Of a stretch of DNA of 64,000 bases, positions 18,891-28,147 are shown piece by piece. This stretch comes from Trichocoleus sp. FACHB-46. Its GTDB lineage: Bacteria; Cyanobacteriota; Cyanobacteriia; FACHB-46. The stretch is from NCBI RefSeq assembly GCF_014695385.1, contig NZ_JACJOD010000010.1, positions 103,685-167,684 on the forward strand, given 5' to 3'. The notes beneath the pieces were generated by a model. It did no database searches, had not been told where the DNA came from, and worked only from the letters and a program-made list of their open reading frames with translations. Position numbers and translations under genes: made by a program. Position 1 is the stretch's first letter. Every line of letters begins with the position of its first letter.

Positions 18891-21350
18891 CTACTCGAAT
18901 TGCTGTTTCTTGCTAGACCAGCGTTGGAGGCGGTAGCCCGTAGATCCATCCACGACGAGGACGGAGATACCACCATCGCCTAAGTCTGCGATCGCTAACA
19001 GTGACTGTTGGGCTGTTCCATTAAATTCGTTGTAAAGTACAGCGCCCGTATCTGACACAATCAAGGTCCGCGATCGCCCAGCAGGACGTTTCTGGGCGTC
19101 TGGCTGGTCAAGTTGCAAAGTAGCCAGCGTCTCTGGGTCAAGGGTAAACACGGCTTCGATTTGCTGGTTGCCAGTCAAGTCAATTTGTTGCACTTGCCAA
19201 CTACCAATTTCGCTTTGTTGGAGTAGGCCCGCAGGGGTCGCTGTCACTCCAGCGGGTAATTGATTGCTTTGTTGTAGTTCTGTCGCTAGTGCTTGCAGGA
19301 TCGGATTGGCCAGCTTAGGTTGCTGTTGATTCAGATCTGCCAAAGTAGTCACTGCGGGGGTCGTCCATTGCAAGGCCGTAGTCGTCAGGGCCAAAGGACG
19401 GGGTAGGGGTTGTGCAGCCGTAGGAGCGGGAAGGGGGTCGCCAGCCGCCAAAATCCGTATGGTGCCGCCTTGTAGTTGTATTGCTTTGGCTGTGGCGAAG
19501 ACAGTGTCTTGTTGGCCCGCATCGGTCCAGACCAAAATCTGTAGTTGTGGATCGGTGGTGAGGCCCAGCAAATTCCACAACGGTTCGGCCCCATCAGCCT
19601 TGGAAAACTTGAGGTCAGAAAAGTTAGAGCGTTGCCAACGCTTGCCATCGTAAAAAGCCGTCACCTCCACTTCGTACCAGGTTTGTCCAGCCTCTAATTT
19701 CAAACTTGAGTTCTTTAGTTGCCACCAATCCGCAGGGTTGATTTGCTTAATTGGCTCTGCCGTGCCGACAACTTGGCTCAGGTGGGTGCTGGGAGGAACG
19801 ACATCGGAAAAGTTGGGGTCGAGGCGATCGAGGAGTTTGCTAATCTGAGCGATCGCGGCTGGTTTGGTTTGGGGTTGTTTCTTTAACCAAGCGATCGCCG
19901 CAGCTTTATCTTTCTTAGCGCCAACAATTAAAGCGCCCCAGGCTTTGGCATCGGTTTGCATTGGGTCAACTTTGAGGGCAGCCTCGACCCGATTCCACAA
20001 GCGATCGGCATCTCCCTTCAACAGAGAGGCGACCTCCTGGCTGTTATCCACGGACGCTTGAAACACGGATAAGGCTCTGGCCCAACGACCATCAATTAAA
20101 TTCGTGAGCACTTGTTGGCTAGGGCTAGCCCAAGACTTTTCTGCTTGAGCTTGGGTCGCTTCTGCATGCAGCCGCACAAAATCCATCTCGGCTTGGGCCG
20201 CGTTGGACCACAGGTCCGGATTGGCTTCACTGGCTTGGCGGAGCGATTTGAACCAGGCTAAAGCTGGAGACCATAAGCCACTCCGGGCTAAGGTCATAAT
20301 TTTGCCGTAGGTTTCTGTATCAAAGGCTGGATCACTGAGCGAAATAGCTTCTAGCTGAATCGGGTCCGGTAAAAACTGCCGTGGCTGGACCTGATAAACC
20401 TCGAATTGCGGCTCTAAGCCAACGGTTTGGTCTACTACTAGTTCGGGGGTGGCTCCGCTAGTAATCGCTTTCCAGGCAGGAGCTTGGCCCGTAGAACTTG
20501 TCCACTCCAGCATCCAACCTAAGTAGTCTCGGTCAGGATTGTAGTGAGCCACGCGGCCATAAGCAATAGTGTCGTCGCCTCGTACCAACTCGCCGCTCAG
20601 CAGTAACCATACGCCTGAGGTGGGGACTTTGCCCTCAAAGCGCTGAATGGTGGTTAGCGGGAGCGATCGCGCGGACCCTTGGTTCTCTGAGTTGGCATCG
20701 ACCAGTGGAGCGATCGCAAAAGATTCTTCTGGCCCCGCTACGGCGATTTGGCTAGCTAGCCAGTAAGACTGCTCTTGCTTAATCTGCCGCCGCGCATCCT
20801 CAACGGGTCGATAAACCTGGAGCTCAACAATTTGCTCACAGTTACTCTTGGTTGAATCTAGAGTGCTAGTGGCTTGACAGAGGGGGCGTCGAGCCAAAAC
20901 CGGAATTAAAAGATCGGTGGCAGTTGCACTTTTGTTGGCTCCCTTGGCTTCATTGCCCAAAGAAATGGGTTCACCTGGAATCCGACCTGCTTGACGAATG
21001 CTGGCGCGAATTTCTGAGAGGGTTTGATAAGTCTCCTGGTTGGCAACCGGGATGCGAGTCCAAGTGGGTAAATATTGATTTAATCCCACGATCGCATCGG
21101 GATCAACAATCAGTAGAATGGCTATCCAAGCTCCGCCAACTGTCAGCCCCGCCGCACCACATAACAGTGCCAGTGCCCCCAGCAGCGAGAGCCAAGAATT
21201 ACCCTGAGCCTTAGTGGGTGTCTGGGGAGGACTCGGAACTCTGGGTGGGGCAGCACTCGCAGGCGGCCTTGGAGTCGCTGGCTTGCGCGGTGGCAAAAGC
21301 TTCGGTTTCTTCTGGGGTTGGAGCGCAGTCTTATCCGGTTTAATTCCCAT
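18891..21350 (-). CDS. Large single-span membrane protein of unknown function
   Basis: An 819-residue protein. The first ~50 residues are Pro/Lys-rich and probably cytoplasmic. A hydrophobic span follows (about 53-83), and the remaining ~735 residues are then extracytoplasmic. The middle (about 345-520) is helical and Trp/Ala-rich, suggesting TPR-like repeats (WSPALAWFKSLRQ, WARALSVFQ). The C-terminal third is beta-rich, containing TLIVSDTGAVLYN and LLAIADLGDGGISVLVVDG. I recognise no catalytic motif or named family. It converges on the zinc-ribbon gene with a 9-bp gap. A structural or assembly role at the membrane is possible but not shown. Confidence 0.7.
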   Translation of the reverse strand: MGIKPDKTALQPQKKPKLLPPRKPATPRPPASAAPPRVPSPPQTPTKAQGNSWLSLLGALALLCGAAGLTVGGAWIAILLIVDPDAIVGLNQYLPTWTRIPVANQETYQTLSEIRASIRQAGRIPGEPISLGNEAKGANKSATATDLLIPVLARRPLCQATSTLDSTKSNCEQIVELQVYRPVEDARRQIKQEQSYWLASQIAVAGPEESFAIAPLVDANSENQGSARSLPLTTIQRFEGKVPTSGVWLLLSGELVRGDDTIAYGRVAHYNPDRDYLGWMLEWTSSTGQAPAWKAITSGATPELVVDQTVGLEPQFEVYQVQPRQFLPDPIQLEAISLSDPAFDTETYGKIMTLARSGLWSPALAWFKSLRQASEANPDLWSNAAQAEMDFVRLHAEATQAQAEKSWASPSQQVLTNLIDGRWARALSVFQASVDNSQEVASLLKGDADRLWNRVEAALKVDPMQTDAKAWGALIVGAKKDKAAAIAWLKKQPQTKPAAIAQISKLLDRLDPNFSDVVPPSTHLSQVVGTAEPIKQINPADWWQLKNSSLKLEAGQTWYEVEVTAFYDGKRWQRSNFSDLKFSKADGAEPLWNLLGLTTDPQLQILVWTDAGQQDTVFATAKAIQLQGGTIRILAAGDPLPAPTAAQPLPRPLALTTTALQWTTPAVTTLADLNQQQPKLANPILQALATELQQSNQLPAGVTATPAGLLQQSEIGSWQVQQIDLTGNQQIEAVFTLDPETLATLQLDQPDAQKRPAGRSRTLIVSDTGAVLYNEFNGTAQQSLLAIADLGDGGISVLVVDGSTGYRLQRWSSKKQQFE

Positions 21351-21488
21351 TCCAGCTTTCAGTTAGCAATCAAAAATCTTTGGCGATCGCAGGTTTGCAG
21401 TTGAGCTGACTGCGTACTGATCCATACAAGGTGTAGTGACCTCTTCCGGTCAACCCATAAAGTCTTGGAAGCGAGTTGGAGTCTCAAA

Positions 21489-21528
21489 CTCCCCTTCCCT
21501 ATGAGGGAAGGGAGTGTGGGTTAGGTCT
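21489..21528. repeat. Dispersed palindromic repeat, half copy
   Basis: CTCCCCTTCCCT pairs with AGGGAAGGGAG, followed by GTGTGGGTTAGGTCTCA. It equals the right half of the repeat at 541-626 and 33053-33166. It lies in the 287-bp gap before the glycosyltransferase pair. Confidence 0.7.
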
Positions 21529-21637
21529 CATAATGCCTAGCGGTCGCGCCATCAACTCAGCAAATTTGGAACTAACTGTACCCCTAATTCTCAATAGTTC
21601 AGCAGGAATTTCAGACTTTTGCCAAAATCTACAGAAT

Positions 21638-22855
21638 TTAAGCTTCTAACAAGGCTTGTTCGTAAAGTTGGCCCGCCCGCTCCCAAGTGTAATTGGTTTC
21701 GATCATCGATCGCGCGTTGTGGGAAAGCTCTGCTCGTAAAGCTGGATTTTCAAACAACTGGCTAATCGCGTTGACGTACTCAGCCACAGAATTCGCTCGC
21801 AACGCCCGCAGAGGCACATTGGCTCCATCCACAGTTAAGCCCTCTAAGCCGCGATCGCTAGCCACAATGGGTGCGCCTGCTGCCATCGACTCCAAGGTTT
21901 TGGTTTTAATGCCCAAACCAACGCGGAGGGGCACGACGCATACTGTCGCTTGGTGCATGTAGTCCACCATTGACGGGACTTTGCCCGTGACCACCACACC
22001 AGGCTCATCTTTGAGGGCTAAAACTTCCGCGACGGGACGCGCCCCCACCAAGCTCAAGGTAGCTTCTGGATAACGCTGCCTGACTTGGGGAAACACCTCT
22101 AAGGCAAAGAAGCGAGCGGCATCAATGTTGTGGGAAGAATCCATCGCGCCCACAAACACCAAGCGTTGGCCGCCTGGGTCGCCAGGACGATAGGGAAATG
22201 TCTCTAAATCCACGCCGTTAGAAACGACGGTAATGGGAGAGCCTGGGGAAATGGCCGCTAGTTTTTGGCGATCGTCTTCCGTAGTGGCAATGAGACTCGA
22301 AAACTTGGCGCAATAGCGTTTCTCGTAGCGATAGAGCAAGGGCAGGTAGAGGCGATCGCGCAACGGATTTTCCGAAGCCCCATGCTCTAGATGGTTTAGC
22401 ACCCAACCGTACACCGAGCTATGCACATCAACGACAGTATGGACAGATTGGCGAAACTCCGGGCGAATATAAACTTCATTGACGCTGTGTTCACAGGCGA
22501 TCGCGTCACATTTCCCAGCGGCGACAAAGGTGTCTACCCAAGCTTGCACTTCTGGGGAATATCGTTTTAGGACGTTGGGGGGTGTGGTTTTGGCCACAGA
22601 CTCGACGAAGCGGCCGACTTTACTCAGCAAGCCAGGTTTGGCTTGAGACTGCTCCCCAGGAAACACCATTAGGTGGCTGACCCATTGCTGCAGCGCTTCC
22701 ACATCTTCATCGGAGGTCCAGCGTTGCCGCTCAGTCACTAGCGTCACTTCATGGCGCTGATGCAGATATTTCAATAAATTAAAAGTCCTGCCCTCCGCTG
22801 CTCCCCGGCTGGGGGGATAGGGGAACGTATTACAGGAGAGCACCAGAATTTTCAT
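21638..22855 (-). CDS. Glycosyltransferase family 4 protein
   Basis: A 405-residue GT-B fold glycosyltransferase. The N-terminal acceptor domain opens MKILVLSCNTFPYPPSRGAA, as in the group that makes exopolysaccharide (TIGR03087-type sugar transferases). The C-terminal nucleotide-sugar domain begins around TVVSNGVDLETFPYR. It includes LVFVGAMDSSHN and a GT4-type acidic region GLGIKTKTLESMAAGAPIVAS, where the Glu should contact the donor ribose. No signal peptide or membrane helix is visible. It follows the GT2 gene by 18 bp on the same strand, so the pair is likely an operon for cell-surface glycan. Donor and acceptor cannot be read from the sequence. Confidence 0.85.
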   Translation of the reverse strand: MKILVLSCNTFPYPPSRGAAEGRTFNLLKYLHQRHEVTLVTERQRWTSDEDVEALQQWVSHLMVFPGEQSQAKPGLLSKVGRFVESVAKTTPPNVLKRYSPEVQAWVDTFVAAGKCDAIACEHSVNEVYIRPEFRQSVHTVVDVHSSVYGWVLNHLEHGASENPLRDRLYLPLLYRYEKRYCAKFSSLIATTEDDRQKLAAISPGSPITVVSNGVDLETFPYRPGDPGGQRLVFVGAMDSSHNIDAARFFALEVFPQVRQRYPEATLSLVGARPVAEVLALKDEPGVVVTGKVPSMVDYMHQATVCVVPLRVGLGIKTKTLESMAAGAPIVASDRGLEGLTVDGANVPLRALRANSVAEYVNAISQLFENPALRAELSHNARSMIETNYTWERAGQLYEQALLEA

Positions 22856-22873
22856 AGGAGTTGTTGGGAAAAA

Positions 22874-23836
22874 CTATAACCATTCAATCTCTGTGGCTTG
22901 CTCAGATAGCTTGGCAGCTTGCTGACCCGCTGTTCTGGCTCTGGCGCAGTAGACGCTAATGGGCGTACTGATCAGCTCGATCGCGGAAGTTTTGCCAAGC
23001 AGCGTTTTGCCTGTCTGGATCGGTAGTTCCTTCAAGAACCAGCGGCTAAGCAGATAGGCCGATTCCTGCCAGGTGTGTTTGCGGGTTAAGCCTACGCCAT
23101 AGAGTTCGTGTAAGTAACGATTGGAGCGACCATAGCGTTGCCACTGGCTTTTGAGGTCTTTGAGAGTAGCGCGATGACGATGTTGCACGATCGCCTGTTC
23201 GGCAAAATAGAGCTGCCATTCCGTTTGTTTCTGGATGCGCCAACAAATGTCAGCGTCTCCCCCGGTGGTCATGTAGGGTCGAAATAATCCTACTTGCTCC
23301 AAGGCTTGGCGTCTAATGGCTAAGTTGGCGGTTTGGCCGTAGGGACAGAATGAGTGAGCGAGAGTATCTTTTTGGCTCAGGAGGTTACGGCTGTCAGCGT
23401 AGCGCTCTAACAAGGTGGTGCCAGGCAGAGCAACAATTTCACCTACAACCAACCCATTACTGGGGGCAGCAAAGGGTGGCACAAGCAGCTCTAACCAGTT
23501 GGGTTGGGGGCGGCAGTCAGCATCAGTAAAGACAAAAATCTCTCCGATCGCAGCTCGAATGGCCGTATTGCGGGCGGCATAGGCACTTTGAATTTTGGCT
23601 TCGGTGAGATGGTGCAGGTTCCACCCTTCTGCTTGGGCGGACTCAGCGGCTTGCTGCAAAATTTCAGCAGTGCGGTCTTGGCTAGCATTATCGACTAAGA
23701 GATACTCCACCCGTTCTCTAGGGTAGGTCTGAGCCCGAAGGCAAGCCAAAAGTTCAGGTAAATCGGTTTCGCCGTTGTAGATTGGAATGACAACGGAAAC
23801 CTGAGGCAAGAAGGTATCTGGCTGAGGGCTATCCAT
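22874..23836 (-). CDS. Glycosyltransferase family 2 protein
   Basis: A 320-residue GT-A fold transferase. The nucleotide-binding strand VSVVIPIYNGETDLPEL (about 14-30), LLVDNASQDRT and the metal-binding FVFTDADCRP (DxD motif) are all present. TGGDADICWR later supplies the catalytic Glu/Asp-type region. The C-terminal ~90 residues are helical with no clear multi-pass membrane domain. It is the first gene of the two-gene transferase operon with the GT4 gene 18 bp downstream. The next gene, on the other side of a 215-bp divergent promoter region, is another GT2. Likely exopolysaccharide or glycan synthesis; specificity unknown. Confidence 0.85.
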   Translation of the reverse strand: MDSPQPDTFLPQVSVVIPIYNGETDLPELLACLRAQTYPRERVEYLLVDNASQDRTAEILQQAAESAQAEGWNLHHLTEAKIQSAYAARNTAIRAAIGEIFVFTDADCRPQPNWLELLVPPFAAPSNGLVVGEIVALPGTTLLERYADSRNLLSQKDTLAHSFCPYGQTANLAIRRQALEQVGLFRPYMTTGGDADICWRIQKQTEWQLYFAEQAIVQHRHRATLKDLKSQWQRYGRSNRYLHELYGVGLTRKHTWQESAYLLSRWFLKELPIQTGKTLLGKTSAIELISTPISVYCARARTAGQQAAKLSEQATEIEWL

Positions 23837-24051
23837 CGCTTGATTTCTCTAAAATCTTTATACAGCCGTCCCTAATCTTTATGAAATTCATATAGCGGGC
23901 TCGATCCAGATTTTAAACGGAGCGATACCATCAATATCGAAGTGGCAGTTTGGAACTGTATCTTCACTCCAGTTTTAATGCTCTAGGGATGCGAATTTAA
24001 GACATTTTGAGGGGCGCTTTCCCAGTCACAGCATTTTCTAGTAATCAACTC

Positions 24052-25047
24052 ATGCCTAAAGTTAGTATTTGCATTCCTACTTATAACCGAGCCAATCTGC
24101 TCCCCTACGCGGTTAATAGCGTTCTTCATCAAACTTACACAGATTTTGAGTTGCTAATTTGTGATGATGGCTCGACCGATGCGACCCCCGAGGTGGTGAG
24201 CCAGTGGGAGGATTCGCGGATTCGCTACATTCGTCATCCCGTCAATATTAAGCGCAGCAAGAACATGCGCTCTGGTTTTGAAGCGGCTTGCGGCGATTAT
24301 TTCATCAAGTTTGACGACGATGATGCGCTAACGCCAGAGTTTTTAGAGAAAACGGTTGCTGTGTTGGACGCTAACCCGGATGTGGATTTTGTCTGCACGA
24401 ATCATTGGATTATTAATCCAGCGGGAGAGCGAGAGGAAGCAGCGACATTGGCCAATGCTGCGAAGTGGGGCAAAGATAAGTTGTCAGCAGGTGTGATTCG
24501 CAATTTAATTCACGAAACGTTTGTGCGCCAGAGTTTACAGGTGGGCTCGACGCTATTTCGCAAAGCTTGCTTGGATGAAGTGGATTTCATGCGCTTTGAA
24601 GCGGATGGCTGTGAGGATTTTGATTTGTTGGTGCGGTTGGCGATCGCGGGGAAGCAGGGCTACTTTTTGCCAGAGTATTTGATGGAATACCGCATGCACG
24701 GGGGCCAAAACAGCCTGCGACAGAGTATCCATTTCTTAAGAGCCAAGCTGTTCTGCCTTAACAGCTACCACTTTGATGAGAGTGATGTGGAGCGGCAGCG
24801 GATCAAAAAAGCGGCAGGCTTGAAGCAAGATCTGGCTTTGAGGTTAATTGAGAAAGGCGACACAGCGGAAGGCCGTCAACTTTTGCAAGAAGCGAATCAA
24901 GTTTTGGGCACTTCTAACCGCGCTAAGGCAGGCTTGGTGCTCTCGTACCTACCAGAAAGTTTGCGCCAAGTTGCGTTTAATTTATTCCGCCAAGTGCGAA
25001 CCAAGGACTACGCGGAGCAGGTACGCCAAGTACAAACTTCTAGCTAA
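24052..25047 (+). CDS. Glycosyltransferase family 2 protein
   Basis: A 331-residue GT-A transferase that opens directly with MPKVSICIPTYNRANLL. DGSTDATPEV follows, and the metal-binding motif is FDDDDAL. CEDFDLLVRLA is the acceptor-side acidic motif. The C-terminal region is helical and may contact the membrane or partners. I use the ATG at 24052, because it places the canonical first strand at the N-terminus. A TTG 15 codons upstream would add a tail foreign to the family. No strong ribosome site precedes either start. It is divergent from the other two transferase genes. Confidence 0.82.
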   Translation: MPKVSICIPTYNRANLLPYAVNSVLHQTYTDFELLICDDGSTDATPEVVSQWEDSRIRYIRHPVNIKRSKNMRSGFEAACGDYFIKFDDDDALTPEFLEKTVAVLDANPDVDFVCTNHWIINPAGEREEAATLANAAKWGKDKLSAGVIRNLIHETFVRQSLQVGSTLFRKACLDEVDFMRFEADGCEDFDLLVRLAIAGKQGYFLPEYLMEYRMHGGQNSLRQSIHFLRAKLFCLNSYHFDESDVERQRIKKAAGLKQDLALRLIEKGDTAEGRQLLQEANQVLGTSNRAKAGLVLSYLPESLRQVAFNLFRQVRTKDYAEQVRQVQTSS

Positions 25048-25158
25048 ATTTGGGTGCTAACAAAAGTGGGTGATTCAGGGGTAATTAAGAGCGATCGCTG
25101 CAAGCTAAGTTAGGATTCCGGGGAATATATAAATTCTGAACCCCAAAAAGTAAAGGTC

Positions 25159-26031
25159 ATGAAATCGACGGCTCAATTATCAACGCCTGAATTGAAGTTT
25201 CTCCTGACCCTCTTAGATTGTCCCGATTACCGATCAGGTCTGAGCGCCAAACGATTTGCCAGCTTCAAGGGCAAAAATACACTTTGTAAGGACTTGGGCG
25301 ATCGCGGTCTAGTCGATTTTTCTCAGGAAGTTAGCACTGTCAAAATTCTGCCGCCAGGTCGTGCTCTCTTGAAGGTTGATCCAGCGCAACTACCTATTAA
25401 AGACAAAGAGCTTAAAGTGCTGCAAAAGCTCGCTGATTCGGCTGGAAAAGTGGCTCCCAGCAAAATCACGTTGCTTAAAGCCTCTGAAAGAGAAGTGATT
25501 TTGTTAGCTTTGAGTGAGAGAGGATTAATCGAAGCTGAAAGGAGTATTAAAAGAACTAAAGCAGAAGTGTGGCTAACTGAACGAGGTATTGAATATTTGC
25601 GGGATGACTATAACCCTAAGGGAGCTGCAACCATTAATTTGGAATTGCTAAATCACTATATCCAATTCTTGCGGAAGTCTTTGGGTGCAACAGCAGACTC
25701 AGCAGATGTGGAGACTTCTATAACTCCCGAAAATGACAATTCATCTGTTCCAAAAATCGATGATTTGAGTGATGAAGTCATTCTTAAGATAATTCAGCAG
25801 CTAGATCAAGAACTTGGCACGGACAACTACTTACCACTCTTTCATTTGCGGCAAAAATTACAGCCACCTCTCTCTCGTGAACAATTGGATCAAACGCTTT
25901 ATCGCTTGCAGCGCAATGACACAATTGAACTAAGTTCATTGGTCGATCCTACTTCCTATACATCTGAGCAAGTTGCTGCTGGAATTCCTCAGGATGCAGG
26001 TGGCGCACTCTTTTTTATTACTGCGAATTAA
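25159..26031 (+). CDS. Repeated winged-helix protein, first gene of the exonuclease-nuclease-FtsK operon
   Basis: A 290-residue soluble protein that looks like three winged-helix units in a row: about 8-75 (STPELKFLLTLLD ... LPPGRALLK), about 80-152 (DKELKVLQKLAD ... WLTERGIEYL) and about 208-290 (SDEVILKIIQQLDQEL ... GALFFITA). An acidic Ser-rich linker separates the last two. The GRALL and RGIEYL endings are typical of the wing strand. It begins the operon, 63 bp before the ATPase gene. Together with the DNA motor encoded two genes on, a DNA-binding or recruiting role is likely (inference). I do not recognise a named family. Base composition looks more A/T-rich than the flanking genes. Confidence 0.7.
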   Translation: MKSTAQLSTPELKFLLTLLDCPDYRSGLSAKRFASFKGKNTLCKDLGDRGLVDFSQEVSTVKILPPGRALLKVDPAQLPIKDKELKVLQKLADSAGKVAPSKITLLKASEREVILLALSERGLIEAERSIKRTKAEVWLTERGIEYLRDDYNPKGAATINLELLNHYIQFLRKSLGATADSADVETSITPENDNSSVPKIDDLSDEVILKIIQQLDQELGTDNYLPLFHLRQKLQPPLSREQLDQTLYRLQRNDTIELSSLVDPTSYTSEQVAAGIPQDAGGALFFITAN

Positions 26032-26094
26032 ATTTTGATTTTCGATTTGATTGGTTAGTTAGCAACTTACTCATTCGCCCACTAAAGCTTGAGC

Positions 26095-28104
26095 ATGACA
26101 TCGATTGATGAGATCATTAAGCGTGAAGTCAACCCCTTTGACTTGGTTAATCTGAAGCCTGGTAACTTTTGGGGTGAACAGCAAGATGCAGCCCAAACTG
26201 TGGATTCTATTCATCAAGAGGCCATTACTGAGATCGAAGCACTGGTTGATTTAGTTGCTAAAGATCACGTTAGTCGGACTGTTTTGCTAGCAGGTGATTC
26301 TGGTTCTGGCAAGAGCTATCTTTTGGGTCGGCTCAAGCGCACCCTGAATCCTAAAGCCTTTTTTGCCTATATTGGCCCTTGGGCAGACAGTGACCATATC
26401 TGGCGGCACATTCTCCGCTATACCGTCGATAGCTTAATGCACAACCCAGAGGGGCAGCAAGACTCTCAATTGCTACTCTGGCTGAAGAGCTTATCTGCCT
26501 TTACTAAGCGAAATCTTAAGCAGCGTGTACTCAATGATAGTGTTTGGAAATTGTTGCAAAGCGATCGCAAAAAATTTATCAAACACTTAAAAAACACCTA
26601 CAAAAGTGCAGGAATTTATAGTCCCGATATCTTCTTTGGTATTCTTCACGATCTCACCAATCCTGAGCTTTATGATTCGGCTTGTGAATGGCTGCGCGGT
26701 GATGATTTAAGCGAAGAATCCATGCAAGCTCTTAAAGTTAGAAACTGCATTGATACAGAAGATGCAGCTAAAAATATTTTGGCAAATTTTGGTAGAATTT
26801 CCACCGAAACTCAACCCATTGTAATTTGCTTTGATAACTTAGAAACTTGTCTATTTAATCAAAATGGTATTCTCAACCCACAACCACTCTTTAATGTTAA
26901 TACCACAATTCATAATGATTACCTAAGAAACTTTGTCATCATAATTAGTGTTGTTACAGATATCTGGAAGCGCAGCTCAGTTCGAATTCAACAAGCTGAT
27001 AAAGCTCGTCTTGAGACAACTATTCAGCTTAAAAGAATTAACTTAGAGCAGGCAGAAGCATTATGGACTTATAGATTGGGGTCTTTGCATCATCAGGCGA
27101 AACCAAAACCAGAATCTAGGATTTATCCACTTACTAAGCAGCTTCTAGAACAAAGCTTTCCTGGTACTAAAACTGACCCTAGAAATGTCTTGATTTTAGG
27201 TAGACAGGAGTATCGAAAGCACAAAGATTCTATAGGTGAAAATCTTCCTGATCCTGATCCCGAGCCAGACTCACAATCTGAGTTTCAGTTGTTATGGCAG
27301 CAGGAATATCAAAAAACAGAGCAAAAAATTACCAAAATAGCTCTCTTATCTGCACCTGAGCTAGTTCGGATGTTACAAGAGGCTTGCATTGCTTTAGGTG
27401 TGAAAGAAGCTAGACCGAAGCTCCTAGGCGGGAAGTATGCCAGCTACTCCCTGAGCTATAAGCACCCCCAAGAGAAAAAGCAAGTAGGAATTATTTGGAC
27501 AGAGGACTCAAATATGACTAGCTTCTATACGGTGATGAATGCTTGTCAGACTCTTGTGAATAAACGAACCGATCATGCTTTATATCTAATTCGTGCTGCT
27601 AGCGTAGGGACTCCTAAGCTTGTAGGTCAGCGCATCTACCAGCAGATTTTTACAGGAAATCCTCATCAGCACCTTAAGCCTAATTTGCCTTCTGTTCATA
27701 CCTTGGCAACATACTATAGCTTTGTTAACTCTGCATTGGCAGGTGAGCTAGTAGTTGCAGGTACAACAACTACCTTGGAACAATTGCAAACCTTAGTTCG
27801 AGAATCAAAAGTTTTAGAAGGTTGTGCGCTGTTAAAGGAGTTAAAGATTATGCCGGAAGGGAGCAAGCCCCCCCTAGCCCCAATTAAAAAATATTTGCTG
27901 AACTTAATCAAAAACCAGCATTTTATAGGGCGAAAGGTTTTAGTCGATAATACTCATGGTCAGTTTTCTGATACAGATATATCTCACATTGGTCAACTAA
28001 TCGAGCAGTTCTATAGAGACAACATAATCCAGATTATTAATCCTCACGAAGAGCTAGATAATCAACTGGTCTGTTGGATTCCAGAAAAAAATATTCCTGT
28101 TTAG
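26095..28104 (+). CDS. P-loop ATPase, second gene of the exonuclease-nuclease-FtsK operon
   Basis: A 669-residue ATPase from the ATG at 26095 (a TTG two codons upstream is an alternative). The Walker A motif GDSGSGKS is at 67-74. The Walker B strand reads IVICFDNLE near residue 247, with Asn after the Asp where AAA+ proteins usually have Glu. IIISVVTDIWKR is a likely sensor-1 strand. The spacing suggests an Orc1/Cdc6-like or STAND-like P-loop NTPase. The segment after an acidic PDPDPEPDSQSE linker (about 385-400) has an alpha/beta domain (VGIIWTEDSN, ALYLIRAASVG) and a final winged-helix-like region that I cannot assign. It sits 43 bp before the nuclease-motor fusion gene and probably works with it. 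Confidence 0.75.
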   Translation: MTSIDEIIKREVNPFDLVNLKPGNFWGEQQDAAQTVDSIHQEAITEIEALVDLVAKDHVSRTVLLAGDSGSGKSYLLGRLKRTLNPKAFFAYIGPWADSDHIWRHILRYTVDSLMHNPEGQQDSQLLLWLKSLSAFTKRNLKQRVLNDSVWKLLQSDRKKFIKHLKNTYKSAGIYSPDIFFGILHDLTNPELYDSACEWLRGDDLSEESMQALKVRNCIDTEDAAKNILANFGRISTETQPIVICFDNLETCLFNQNGILNPQPLFNVNTTIHNDYLRNFVIIISVVTDIWKRSSVRIQQADKARLETTIQLKRINLEQAEALWTYRLGSLHHQAKPKPESRIYPLTKQLLEQSFPGTKTDPRNVLILGRQEYRKHKDSIGENLPDPDPEPDSQSEFQLLWQQEYQKTEQKITKIALLSAPELVRMLQEACIALGVKEARPKLLGGKYASYSLSYKHPQEKKQVGIIWTEDSNMTSFYTVMNACQTLVNKRTDHALYLIRAASVGTPKLVGQRIYQQIFTGNPHQHLKPNLPSVHTLATYYSFVNSALAGELVVAGTTTTLEQLQTLVRESKVLEGCALLKELKIMPEGSKPPLAPIKKYLLNLIKNQHFIGRKVLVDNTHGQFSDTDISHIGQLIEQFYRDNIIQIINPHEELDNQLVCWIPEKNIPV

Positions 28105-28147
28105 AAAGCTATTGTTTCGCTAAATATTTGCAAGTTAAATTTTTCTC

